From Desulfobacterales bacterium (GTDB lineage: Bacteria; Desulfobacterota; Desulfobacteria; Desulfobacterales; JALSRD01): 64,000 nucleotides of DNA. The position numbers and the translations under genes are program-made. Shown here in pieces: positions 34,206 to 43,715 of the stretch (within the stretch, counting starts at the first letter, position 1; the number at the start of each line of letters is the position of its first letter). The stretch lies in the NCBI GenBank assembly GCA_026984935.1, contig JALSRD010000100.1, positions 54,033 through 118,032 on the forward strand. Reading direction: 5' to 3'. The notes under the pieces are model-generated. The model was not told the DNA's origin and ran no database searches. It was given only the letters and a program-made list of their open reading frames with translations.

Positions 34206-37061
34206 TCAGAAGCTGTACCCGATGGAGAAATGCAAGCTGCCCGGGGCTTCGCCCGACCTTCTGTCCAGCTTGTAGCCATAGCTGATGCCGATGGGACCGA
34301 CGGGCGTGATGTAGTTCAGTCCCAGTCCGGTTGCAAAACGCAAACCACCCCGGCTGTCGGGGTTTGCGGGATGGCCGACCATGCCGGTGTCCAGAAAAGT
34401 GACCAGTTCGAAGCTGCCGCCCACACCGATTCTGGCTTCCAGCGTACCGCTGAACATGGTGCGCCCGCCCACGGCCTTGCCGGCAGAGTCCCGGCGCAGG
34501 AGGTTTTCACCAAACCCGCGCACGTCGGCGATACCACCGAGATAAAAGAGCTGATCGCCGGCCGGATCCCCGGCGCTGCCGTACATGTCGATATACCCGC
34601 CCCTGGCGGCCGCAGCAAAGGCCAGGCGTCTGAAAGGCGACCAGTAGTAACGGGTCTCCAGACGGTATTTGAAAAAGTCGTCCAGATTGCTGTCGAGGCC
34701 GTGGGAAAAATAGACACTGGCCTGGGAGTAGCTTCCTTTTCTGGGACGTAGAAAAGAATCGCGCGTGTCATGCTGCAGCAAAAGCTGCGCGTCCACCACA
34801 TTGCGCGGATCGCGGTTACTGCTCTGGATGGGAAAATCTTCCACCTGAAACTGCCGGCGGCGCTGGTATCCGGTTTTGAAACTGAAAGTGGAATCATGCC
34901 AGTCGCTGCGCGCAATACCGATACGGGCGCCGTAGGATTCTGTTCCGAAGGACTGGTTGAATTCTTGCAGGCGTTGGCCGAAAAAGTGGCCCTCGGCCCC
35001 GAACCGGGTCCCTAAAACAGCGGCTTTCCTGAAGGACAGGTTTCCGCCATAGCCGATCTGGCTGGCGAACAGGTGCATCTGGGTGAAAACAGCCGATCCC
35101 CACAGGTTTCGGTCGCCGAGCGTCATCAGGCCAAAGCCCCCCCGGCGGGTATCATACCCGGCTCCCAGTTCCGCAAAATAGGGTTTACGCTCCCCGACAT
35201 TGACGACCAGCACAATGTCCCTGTCTTTCTGCTCGAGCCCCACGGCGCGCATGCGGACATCCCGGAAAACTGCAAGATTGCGCAGATGGCGTTGGCCGGC
35301 GAGCATTTTCTGCCTCGAAAACCAGTCGCCCGCCTTGAATGCCAGTGCATTGAAAACCACTGCCGGGCGTGTCCTGAAGTTGCCGCGCACGAAAACATCG
35401 GCCAGGCGCGTACGGCGCCCGGGCTGCACCCGGTAGACCACGCGGGCTGCGCGGCCGCCATGGTCGAATACCACGGCTTCCTTCACCACCGCATAGGGAT
35501 ACCCCTTTTCATTGACCCGGGCCGCGATCAGCGCCCGGTCCTTTTCCGTCAAATCGCGGCGCAAGGGTTCTCCGGCCTTGACCTGCAGCCCGTCGCGAAA
35601 ACCATTGCGGAACACCCGTGGCAGGCCGACGACCTTAACCGAGGTCACTTTTGTGGAGACGCCCTCGTGGATGCGCACGGCAACCGCAACCGTATGGGTG
35701 GCGGCATGACGCGTGACCTCGGTTGTGACGGCAGCGCGGGCAAACCCCCTGTGCCGGTAAAAGGTTAGCAGGGCTTTAACGTCTTCTGCCAACAGCTGCG
35801 GGCTGAAGCCGCGCTTCGCTTTTCCGGTGTTCACCGCGGTCAGCATCTGTTTTCGCAAGGTTTTCCCGTCGATAAAATGATTGCCGTAAAACACCAGCCG
35901 CGATACGCTTTCCATCGGCCCCTCGTCGATAATGATGCGGATCCGCCGGATCACGGCGCCGGCGGTGGTGCTGTCGCGCGTTTCCGATGTCACCCGTACC
36001 CGGGGGTAACCCGCACGGATGTATTTTTCCCGGATATGGCGCATGCTGCGGCGCAGGCTGAAGCCGTGACGGTACCCTTTTTTAAACAAAGTCAACGTCT
36101 CCTGCAGCTGTCGATTTGAAAAAAGCCGGTTGCCTTCAAAGGTGACGTCAAAACGGGGTCCTTCCGCGATGTCAAGCGCCACGGCCACCTCTTTGCGGGC
36201 GTCATTTTTATCTACCCGCTGTTTGACCGTGGCAGACGCAAATCCGGCCGCACGGTAACGCGCCACCAGACGCCGAACGTCTTTCTTCAGATCTGCGCAC
36301 AGGAACCGGCCGCCGGCTCCCGGCCAGAAGGAAGCCCGCCAGGTTGCCATGTGGGCACGGATGGCGTTGTCTGAAAAATGGTGATTCCCGGAGATGGAAA
36401 TACCTTTGAGACGGTAGAAGCCATGCTTTGTGATTATCACGCTCAGCGCCACGCTGCCGTCTGCGGCGTCCGGGGTTACACTGATATCCACCGCAGGGTC
36501 GATGAACCCCTGAGCTTCGAACAGCTCGACGAGCCGCTGCCGCCCCCGCTTCAGACGCCCGGCAGTAAAGGCCCCTCCGACCCGGAGTCCCAGGGCACCC
36601 AGGATCTCGTCTTCAAAAAGCGGGAACTGGCCCGCGATGTCGATCCGTTTGACGAGACGGAAGACCGTCAGGTCGAATCGCAGGCAAACCGGCCCGGGCC
36701 GGTCGGATGCAGTATCCACGGCAATATGCTCAAAAATTCCGGAATCCCTCAACCGCTGCAACGCATTCTGCAGCGCCGCCCCGGAGAATGCCTCACCGGC
36801 TTTGAGTGCGATCAGCTCCCGGGAAACTTTCTCAAGACCGGCCGCATGCACCCCTGCAAGATGATGAATGTTCACCTTGACGGCCGCGAGCGGCGGATCT
36901 GCACGCCCGGCGGGAGAGGCATTACCGCCTGCACAAACGACGCGCGCCATGCACAAGAAGACAGCCGCCAGCACAGGTATCCGGGAGTAGCGGCCGCCCG
37001 GCGGCCGGTGCCGGCTGCACTGCAGATACCTGCCCGCTCTCCGGGGCATGGGCCATTTCAT
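34206..37061 (-). CDS. tamA: TamA/BamA-family outer membrane protein with seven POTRA-like repeats
   Basis: The 951-residue protein has a signal-like hydrophobic stretch near 28-45 and a long periplasmic region. A C-terminal beta-barrel of about 330 residues follows (YFAELGAGYDTRRGG; GGIADVRGFGENLLRRD; ends in SIGYSF with terminal Phe). By eye the periplasmic part divides into seven POTRA repeats, each with the GN/GL turn and a RRL/RHL helix, more than the three of E. coli TamA or five of BamA. It overlaps tamB by one base, which defines it as the TamA-type partner. It inserts or exports outer-envelope components together with TamB. Confidence 0.88.
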   Translation of the reverse strand: MKWPMPRRAGRYLQCSRHRPPGGRYSRIPVLAAVFLCMARVVCAGGNASPAGRADPPLAAVKVNIHHLAGVHAAGLEKVSRELIALKAGEAFSGAALQNALQRLRDSGIFEHIAVDTASDRPGPVCLRFDLTVFRLVKRIDIAGQFPLFEDEILGALGLRVGGAFTAGRLKRGRQRLVELFEAQGFIDPAVDISVTPDAADGSVALSVIITKHGFYRLKGISISGNHHFSDNAIRAHMATWRASFWPGAGGRFLCADLKKDVRRLVARYRAAGFASATVKQRVDKNDARKEVAVALDIAEGPRFDVTFEGNRLFSNRQLQETLTLFKKGYRHGFSLRRSMRHIREKYIRAGYPRVRVTSETRDSTTAGAVIRRIRIIIDEGPMESVSRLVFYGNHFIDGKTLRKQMLTAVNTGKAKRGFSPQLLAEDVKALLTFYRHRGFARAAVTTEVTRHAATHTVAVAVRIHEGVSTKVTSVKVVGLPRVFRNGFRDGLQVKAGEPLRRDLTEKDRALIAARVNEKGYPYAVVKEAVVFDHGGRAARVVYRVQPGRRTRLADVFVRGNFRTRPAVVFNALAFKAGDWFSRQKMLAGQRHLRNLAVFRDVRMRAVGLEQKDRDIVLVVNVGERKPYFAELGAGYDTRRGGFGLMTLGDRNLWGSAVFTQMHLFASQIGYGGNLSFRKAAVLGTRFGAEGHFFGQRLQEFNQSFGTESYGARIGIARSDWHDSTFSFKTGYQRRRQFQVEDFPIQSSNRDPRNVVDAQLLLQHDTRDSFLRPRKGSYSQASVYFSHGLDSNLDDFFKYRLETRYYWSPFRRLAFAAAARGGYIDMYGSAGDPAGDQLFYLGGIADVRGFGENLLRRDSAGKAVGGRTMFSGTLEARIGVGGSFELVTFLDTGMVGHPANPDSRGGLRFATGLGLNYITPVGPIGISYGYKLDRRSGEAPGSLHFSIGYSF

Positions 37062-40000
37062 CAGCGAAACTCCAGCCGGTACTTGATCATGCCGCCAAAA
37101 GCGTCGGTGCTTTCCTGGTACACACTGACCATGAGGTTTTCCAGCAGCTTGTAATCCACGACGGTGCGCCGGATGCTCTCGTCGCCGCCGATGGTGAACT
37201 GATATTTCGCAAAAAGCCGCCGGTTGAGGTTTTTGCCCACCGTGATCCGGACCGGGGCCGTCGCATTCCCGCCATCTTCCCCCGTGGGCATCGCTTCAGC
37301 CTGCAAGGTGTCCAAGCCTGTCTTTTTCTTCACCTTGCCGCCCAGGCTGGAAGAAACCAGTCCTGCCGCGATATCCGCTCCGGAAACGCCGCCGCCTTTG
37401 CCCAGCTCGGCAGTGGTGCGGCCGAACAAAATCAAAGACAGGATATCGGCATCCGGTAGCGCAGGGTCTGAGGAAAGTTTCAGATCGAGTTGCGACATCG
37501 GTCCCTGCAACGTGAGGGTGATACGGTAATTGGCCACCTGTCCCACACTGCGGATGTCCAGGTTGGGTTCGATGCGGTAGGGATTGACAAAATCGATGAC
37601 GCCGCGGGTAACCTTGAAAGCCTGGCCCTGAAAGGTGATGGTTCCCTCATTCACCGCGGCACGCCCGCTGATGGACGGCCGGGCGACAGAACCTTTGAGC
37701 TTGAGGTCGGCCGAAACTTCCATCTCGGCCAGATCGTTGTCGACCACAAGCGGCCGACGGGTGCTAAAGTCCACGTTCAAGCGCATGTTTTCGGCAAAGG
37801 GAATGTCGATCCGTCTGAGCTTTTGGCGGGGTGCCCTGAAGACAGGTTGCTTTTTCCCCAAGGACGCCAGTTCTTTTCCCGCGATCTTGAGCAGACTTAG
37901 ATTGACATCCCGTTCGTAGTACCCCTCGGCCAGTTCCACGCGGCCGCTCAGCAGGCTTTTCGCGGCGCTGCCCGTAAGGCTAAGATCGGCATCCAATACG
38001 GCCTGCACATCCTGCACGGGCTCTATGGCCAGCCCACGGGCCTTTAATTTGAGGGCCGCGGCGACGGGTTCGAGCCCCTTCATGTCAACGCGCCCGTTCA
38101 AGAACAGCCTCCCGCTACCCAGCAGCGCCTTGATTTTTTTGAAATCGATGCGCTGCCGGGTGAACACGATTTGCCCGGTAAGGTCGTGAAGGCGCTGGTC
38201 CAGGCCCGGAACAATGGCTCCGATGCCCTGCAGGTCGATGGTTCCGCTCACGTCCGGCGCGTCAACAACGCCCCCCACACGGGCGTTCAATTTCAGTTGC
38301 CCCACGGGGTTGCCAAACGTGCCGGAAAACACCTGCAAGGCGGCGATGGGCAGATTGCCGGCCATGCGGATTTTCAGCGGTCCGTCCAGGGCCGCCCGGC
38401 CGCGGATACTCAGCTTTCCCTTTTCGAGCAGTTCCAATTCGACGCTGCGAAAGTCGATGCGCCCCCGGCGATAGTCCAGTGACAGCTGCCGGCCGGTGAG
38501 GACTTGGCGGCCGCCGTATAAAAAAGTCGCATCGCCCAGCTCCAGCACGGCCGTCATGGCATCCAGGGCGCCGAACCGGCCTTTGCCGGACAGCTGTCCG
38601 GTCAAGCTGCCAGTCCAGCCCGCCAGGCCGGCCAGGCGCAGGTAGGGCCCCAGTTTCGTGTGTTCAAAGGCGGTCTGCACGGCGAACTTGCGGCTCTTCA
38701 GGTCGTAGTCCGCCTGGACATCGAATCCCAATTGCCCTTCAAAATGCAACTTGTAATCCCGCAGCGTCAAGGCCGCCACGATATCCTGAAACGGCTTCCG
38801 GGCGATGCGCGTGGAAGCGACACGGATATCGGCCCGCAACTGCGGATTCTTCAGGGATCCCCGCCCGGCTATCTGCAACGAGACATCCCCTCCGACCAGC
38901 CGGCGCCGGCGCAGCCAATCGACGGCATCCAGCGAAAGTCCCTCGCCCACAAGTGTGATGGCATAGTCGCCGTTGCGCGCAATGCGCCCGCATCCCCTTA
39001 TCTGCTGCCCGGCGACCGGTGTAATGGTCAAATTCTTCACCTGGAGCACATCGTCCGCCACCTTCGCCTGCAGCTGCAGGCGGGCGATTTTCTGTACACC
39101 GGCTGCAAGGTTCTGGGCCTTCATACGAAGGGTGCCGGTCGGATGGCGGAAAGTTCCCTTAAGATCGGCCTCCAGATTGACCTTTCCGTCAACCCTGCCG
39201 GTAAAATCTACGAGATCGAGGCGGCGGCTTTCAACACGCAGTTCAAAAGCCGGATCTTCGACCAGCGCCAGGCGCTTTTGACGAAGCAGCCGGGCATGGC
39301 CGCGGGCCCGGATTTCAGATTCGCCGCGATAAACACGCAGACGATCCAGGAAGAGTTCGCCGTTTTTCAAGCGCAGTTCGGCATCCAGGTCGCCCGCCGG
39401 CACGCCGGCACTTTTCAGCCCGCGGCCCGCAAGAACGGCCCGCGCGGAAAGCTGCGGCAGCCGACCGGAGGCCGACAAGTGGCCGCTGAAAATCCCGGAA
39501 AAAGGCAGGTCGGCCACAAAATTGCGGGCATCCACGTGGGCCAGGGTAGCGGTCAGCTGCAGGTCAGAGCGCATCTCTTTGCCCGAGAGCATATCGTAAA
39601 TGGGCACACGGCCGCGGGCACCGATGTGCGACGGCCCATTTTCGATAGTAAACGCCGACACTTGTAAAATACCCTGATGGCCCATGTGCGCCTTGACTTT
39701 CAGGTTTCCGACCTTCACACGTCCGGCCGCCAGCCTGCGGCCCTCAAGGGAGATTGCGAAGCGCGGTTTTGTCAGGCTCCCTGCCACGCTGATACGGCCG
39801 TCCAGACTGCCGGAGATTCCCTCTATGCCCAGCCATGAAAGGTCCCGGGACAGGTCGGCTGCCGCCACCTCGATACCGGCCGTCCCCTCCCGGCGGCGCA
39901 AGTCAAAACCGGCCCGGCCTTCGAGAACCGTCCCGCCGGCACGTATGGACAGCGCCGAAACCTTTAAAAAGCCCTTTTTCACGGCAGCCCGTCCCGACAA

Positions 40001-41305
40001 GCGTAAGTCCACAGGTGCCGTAAAACGCCCGTCCTGGATCTGTTTCAGCTGACCTTGAAGACTCAGATCGCCATCCATGTTCCGCATCGACAGGCCGCTT
40101 CCCGCACCTTGAACTGTTGCCGTCAGGCAGCCGGTCAGGCCCGGCATCTGCGGTAGCAGCCCGGCAAGGTCGAGGTTTGACGCGCTGATCGCATAGCGAT
40201 AGGCAATACGCGCCGTATGGAGGGTGGCGGTCAGCCGGCGGCCGGCAAAAGCGCGGTCCAGGTCGACGCTGCCTGCCAGCGTTATCTTTCCCGAAGCGGT
40301 ATCCGTCGCGCTGCCGTCAAGGGAAAGCTTCAAATCTGCTAGCTTCAGCCGTAGCGCGGCACCGGTGACCTTGCGGCCCCACAGTTTCCCGCCAGCATAA
40401 CGCATCTTGAGGGTCGCACGGGGGTTGTCAAGCGGCCCGTCCACCGCCATGGAAAGGGTTACGACCCCTGCGGGCTGCGGTTGAACGTCGAGGAATTGTC
40501 CGATTTCAGCCAACTGAGATTCCAGCTGCCCGGAAAGTTTGAATCGGGGGATATCGAAAAGATCATCTATGCGCCCAGAAATCTTCAATCTGGAAAACGC
40601 ACTGCGCAAGCGAAAGGTTTGCAGCTTGAGCTTCTGTCCGTCGAGCGATGCGCGCAGCTGCAGGCCGCAAAGGTCCCGGGCAATTCCGGGTCCCCGGTAG
40701 CGCAGGCGCGCCGCCGACAGGACGACTGCAGCCGCAGACTTCGAGAAATCAGCTGCACCGGAGATCCCAACTTCCTGGGCCGTGATGTTGATGTCATCAT
40801 CCGGCAGGCTGAGATCTACCCGGCCCTGGCTCAATCGAACCGCGCGCAGGATGACCGTGATACCTGACGAAGTTTTGGGTGGCGTTTCAGGGGCCGGATG
40901 GGGGCTTTCAAAGGCGTGGACAATGTTGACCGCACCGTCCGAGCGGATTTCCAGGCGGATCTGCGGCTTTTCCAGGATAACCGGTTCCAGGCGCAGCATC
41001 CCCTGAAACAGCCGTGGCCATGAGATGGCGGTTTCAAGATGCGCCACGTGGACAATTTTCCTGCCGGCCTTATCGGTCAGCAGCACTTGCCCGGCCGACA
41101 CTCTCCCCGAAAACAGGGATACCCGCAAGCTTTTCCAGGAAAGCTCGCCGTTGATGGCCGTGTTGATCCGCCGCGCCAGCCACTGCTGAAAGGCATGGCT
41201 GTTTACCGCAACAGGGGCTGCTACCAGCAAAACGGCCAGTACCATCAGCAGGCCGCTACATACCCCCCGGATCCACTTGACGATCGGTTTCCTATTTCTG
41301 TTCAC
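37061..41305 (-). CDS. tamB: TamB-family translocation/assembly protein
   Basis: A 1,414-residue AsmA/TamB-type protein. The N-terminus has one membrane anchor (about 15-35). A very long repetitive beta-helical region of alternating short strands follows. The C-terminal DUF490/TamB domain (about 1150-1380) contains RPSISGRAAVNEGTITFQGQ and ILSLILFGRTTAEL. TamB spans the periplasm and works with TamA in outer-membrane protein or phospholipid movement. The start is GTG at 41305 with no good ribosome site. Its stop overlaps the tamA start (TGATG), so the pair is translationally coupled. Confidence 0.92.
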   Translation of the reverse strand: MNRNRKPIVKWIRGVCSGLLMVLAVLLVAAPVAVNSHAFQQWLARRINTAINGELSWKSLRVSLFSGRVSAGQVLLTDKAGRKIVHVAHLETAISWPRLFQGMLRLEPVILEKPQIRLEIRSDGAVNIVHAFESPHPAPETPPKTSSGITVILRAVRLSQGRVDLSLPDDDINITAQEVGISGAADFSKSAAAVVLSAARLRYRGPGIARDLCGLQLRASLDGQKLKLQTFRLRSAFSRLKISGRIDDLFDIPRFKLSGQLESQLAEIGQFLDVQPQPAGVVTLSMAVDGPLDNPRATLKMRYAGGKLWGRKVTGAALRLKLADLKLSLDGSATDTASGKITLAGSVDLDRAFAGRRLTATLHTARIAYRYAISASNLDLAGLLPQMPGLTGCLTATVQGAGSGLSMRNMDGDLSLQGQLKQIQDGRFTAPVDLRLSGRAAVKKGFLKVSALSIRAGGTVLEGRAGFDLRRREGTAGIEVAAADLSRDLSWLGIEGISGSLDGRISVAGSLTKPRFAISLEGRRLAAGRVKVGNLKVKAHMGHQGILQVSAFTIENGPSHIGARGRVPIYDMLSGKEMRSDLQLTATLAHVDARNFVADLPFSGIFSGHLSASGRLPQLSARAVLAGRGLKSAGVPAGDLDAELRLKNGELFLDRLRVYRGESEIRARGHARLLRQKRLALVEDPAFELRVESRRLDLVDFTGRVDGKVNLEADLKGTFRHPTGTLRMKAQNLAAGVQKIARLQLQAKVADDVLQVKNLTITPVAGQQIRGCGRIARNGDYAITLVGEGLSLDAVDWLRRRRLVGGDVSLQIAGRGSLKNPQLRADIRVASTRIARKPFQDIVAALTLRDYKLHFEGQLGFDVQADYDLKSRKFAVQTAFEHTKLGPYLRLAGLAGWTGSLTGQLSGKGRFGALDAMTAVLELGDATFLYGGRQVLTGRQLSLDYRRGRIDFRSVELELLEKGKLSIRGRAALDGPLKIRMAGNLPIAALQVFSGTFGNPVGQLKLNARVGGVVDAPDVSGTIDLQGIGAIVPGLDQRLHDLTGQIVFTRQRIDFKKIKALLGSGRLFLNGRVDMKGLEPVAAALKLKARGLAIEPVQDVQAVLDADLSLTGSAAKSLLSGRVELAEGYYERDVNLSLLKIAGKELASLGKKQPVFRAPRQKLRRIDIPFAENMRLNVDFSTRRPLVVDNDLAEMEVSADLKLKGSVARPSISGRAAVNEGTITFQGQAFKVTRGVIDFVNPYRIEPNLDIRSVGQVANYRITLTLQGPMSQLDLKLSSDPALPDADILSLILFGRTTAELGKGGGVSGADIAAGLVSSSLGGKVKKKTGLDTLQAEAMPTGEDGGNATAPVRITVGKNLNRRLFAKYQFTIGGDESIRRTVVDYKLLENLMVSVYQESTDAFGGMIKYRLEFR

Positions 41306-41437
41306 CAGGAGTAACCATGGGATTACGGAAAAATCGGTATTTCAGCGCATCCGCCCCCAACCGTGCGCTTTGCGGCGGTCAAGCGTCACGGATCACGCGG
41401 CGCCGCGCGGGTGCACAAAATTCGGCGCGTGCAGAAT

Positions 41438-42022
41438 TCAGTGCCCGTTTTTGGAGGGAAAATGCGCCTTTTTTTTGCGCCGGTACAGATAAATAGCCCA
41501 CACCATGGCCCCGATTGCCGCGACAACCCCCAGTACGACCAATTCGTAGCGCCGCATGTCCCCGAAAAGATTTTCAAGGGCATTGCCGAACAGATAGCCT
41601 GTGCCTCCTACAAGGACCGCCCAGACCACGGAGCTTGCGGCGCTGAAAGTGGCAAACTCAAGCACCGGGGTCCGGCTCATTCCAATGGCAAAGGGGATTA
41701 CCGTCCGCAGTCCATACATAAAACGGAAGATCAACATCAAGAATGCCCGGTAGCGCTCCATCAGTGTCTGCGCTTTGGCGACCTTTGCTGCCAGCAACGG
41801 GTGCCGGAACAGCGTTTTCCGGCGCCTTTTGCGGCCCAGCCAGAAAAAGGACTGGTCTCCGCAGAAGCTGCCAATGGAAGCGGCGACCATCACGTATGGG
41901 AGTTCCATGTATCCCTGGTGGGCCGCAAAGGCTGCCAAAAGCAAGGTCGTCTCCCCTTCCACGAAGGTCCCGATCAAAACGCCGATATACCCATATGAAT
42001 GAATCAATCCATTTATCGTCAT
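41438..42022 (-). CDS. DedA/SNARE-associated family membrane protein
   Basis: A 194-residue membrane protein with family motifs EGETTLLLAAFAAHQGYMELP near 22, GSFCGDQSFFWLGR near 51 and RFMYGLRTVIPFAIGM near 99 (E, D and R residues typical of DedA). It has four to five hydrophobic helices and a basic C-terminal tail (RRKKK). DedA proteins are proposed undecaprenyl-phosphate or phospholipid flippases or proton-dependent transporters. It lies 132 bases upstream of tamB on the same strand, so it may be co-transcribed with the envelope genes. Confidence 0.9.
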   Translation of the reverse strand: MTINGLIHSYGYIGVLIGTFVEGETTLLLAAFAAHQGYMELPYVMVAASIGSFCGDQSFFWLGRKRRRKTLFRHPLLAAKVAKAQTLMERYRAFLMLIFRFMYGLRTVIPFAIGMSRTPVLEFATFSAASSVVWAVLVGGTGYLFGNALENLFGDMRRYELVVLGVVAAIGAMVWAIYLYRRKKKAHFPSKNGH

Positions 42023-42712
42023 GGGCTGGGCTGAAGGTGTCTGAGCCTATACGTTAAAGAGGCTGATGGGGTAGGGATCAATCCACCAAGCTGCAGGTGC
42101 ATCGATCCGGATTTGCCGGGAAACGGTTTTGCGCCCCTGCAAAGCCATACATTTTGTAGCCACGGATCGACGACAGCGGAAGTCCGCCTGTGCCTGCAGG
42201 CCTGCGCAGGTGCCGCTCTCCTCGATGTGTGTCTATCACCTGCCGTCTACACTTGTCAACGAAGGGGGCCGGCCCGCGCCGCTTACGGCGCTATTAGCCG
42301 AATTTTCCAAACATCGGGCCGGCCGCATACGAGGTGCAAGGCATGCAGCTGCAGCGGGCAGACACAAATGCCTTGCAGCGTTCCGCCGCGGCGTCGGTAC
42401 TTCCCGGGGTCTGCTGAAAACGGTGCCGAACGCATTTCATGAGCAACCTTTTGGCCGGGGCTCCCGAGACAACCCGGCAGCTGGCAGCTCCGATGTGCGA
42501 TCCATTTCCGCGCAGTGTCGAAGGGCATCCTTGAGGCCCCGGGCGCTTCTGCCGCCCAGGCCAGGCCAGACCGGATTGCCATGAGAATGGATCATCGCCC
42601 CTGTCCCGCTTGACTGGACGTGGCCTTCCTGCTCCTTGTCCGGAAAAAGAGCGGTACCGCGTGGTGAATCTTGTGTGCAGGTGGAATCATTTCAGAACAA
42701 AAGGAAAATTTC
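42023..42712. other. Long intergenic region without recognisable gene
   Basis: About 690 bases between dedA and the GntR promoter. Open frames exist on both strands, but none shows a ribosome site with protein-like composition or any family motif. Several GC-rich short inverted repeats are present. The base composition turns AT-rich from about 42690, where the regulator promoter begins. Confidence 0.5.
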
Positions 42713-42754
42713 TTGACAAAATAAAATTTGTTGGATTAGTTATGATGACATAAC
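42713..42754 (+). promoter_or_regulatory. Promoter and GntR-type operator of the aminotransferase/transporter cluster
   Basis: A consensus -35 TTGACA (42713-42718) is followed by an AT-rich spacer. The inverted repeat GTTATG-ATGA-CATAAC (42739-42754, perfect six-base arms) overlies the expected -10 region. A dimeric regulator bound there would block polymerase, so autorepression by the GntR-family product is likely. The -10 element itself is not well defined. Confidence 0.55.
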
Positions 42755-42782
42755 ATCCTGACCAGTCATTTTGAGGTGGTTT

Positions 42783-43526
42783 TTGGGAATCAACACGCCT
42801 TTATATTTTAAAATCGAGATGGACTTGAGGAAAAGGATTATGGCCGGGGACTATCTGCCCGGTCAGCTCCTTCCATCGGAACGAGAACTGGTCGAGACGT
42901 ATAAAGTATCCCGCCTGACTGTCAGGGAGGCCATCAACCGTCTGGCGGCACAGGGGATGGTGAAAAAAAAACAGGGCAAGGGGACTTTCGTATGCAAGCC
43001 GACGATGGACCACATGGTCGGCCCCCTCAACAGCAGCAGTGAAGTTTTTTTAACGAAAAACTACACTGTTAAAACGAAAGTAATCGAGTCGAAAATTTCT
43101 GTCCCCTCCCGGGAGATTTGCGAGAAACTGCAATTAAAGCCATGTGAAAACCGGAAAATATTTTACCTGGAGAGGGTCCGCTACGCGAACCACAAACCTT
43201 TTGCGCACATAAAATGCTATCTGCCCTATGAATCGATTGACAAAATCGAGACGCTCGATTTCTCGGTATCCGCCTTGTACCGCGTATTGGAGGACTACTT
43301 CCGGCTCGAACTCTATGAGGCCTATGAAGTGATCGAGGCGGCCCGTGTGGATGCAATGAGTGCCGGCCTGCTTGAACTGGAAGTCGGCGCGCCGGTTTTG
43401 CTGAACCAGCGAACCGCCTACCTCAAAGACGGTAGCGTAATCGAGTACGAGAAGGTCTTTTATCGATCGGACATTTTCAAATACCAAAACAAGCTGATCA
43501 GACGGGGCCGGTCAGAACTGTTGTAG
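42783..43526 (+). CDS. GntR-family regulator, HutC/PhnF subfamily
   Basis: The protein of about 247 residues has an N-terminal winged helix (PLYFKIEMDLRKRIMAGDYLP; LPSERELVETYKVSRLTVREAINRL; KKQGKGTFV) and a C-terminal UTRA ligand domain (about 90-245, ending EYEKVFYRSDIF). HutC-type regulators bind small metabolites, and PhnF members respond to phosphonates. I start at TTG 42783 because GAGGTGG lies just before it; TTG 42771 is also in frame. It probably controls the aminotransferase and transporter genes that follow on the same strand. Codon use is noticeably more AT-rich than in most neighbours. Confidence 0.88.
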   Translation: MGINTPLYFKIEMDLRKRIMAGDYLPGQLLPSERELVETYKVSRLTVREAINRLAAQGMVKKKQGKGTFVCKPTMDHMVGPLNSSSEVFLTKNYTVKTKVIESKISVPSREICEKLQLKPCENRKIFYLERVRYANHKPFAHIKCYLPYESIDKIETLDFSVSALYRVLEDYFRLELYEAYEVIEAARVDAMSAGLLELEVGAPVLLNQRTAYLKDGSVIEYEKVFYRSDIFKYQNKLIRRGRSELL

Positions 43527-43715
43527 CTATTTAAGGTCCGGTACTGTCTTTGGGGAATTTGTTGGATTTTTATACTGTTTTACTGGTACTGATGTCTAAA
43601 CGACAATGCCTTTTCTCGATTTCACGGAAAAACTGAATGTCCGCAAAAACTCCGGACGGCGCAATCCAAGCCCGGATTATCAAAAAGCGGAAAATCCATA
43701 GTCAGAGGAAAAATT

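Noticed and set aside
42129..42584. Protein-coding gene in the gap before the GntR regulator
   Set aside because: Open frame with no ribosome site, composition of random GC-rich DNA and no motif.
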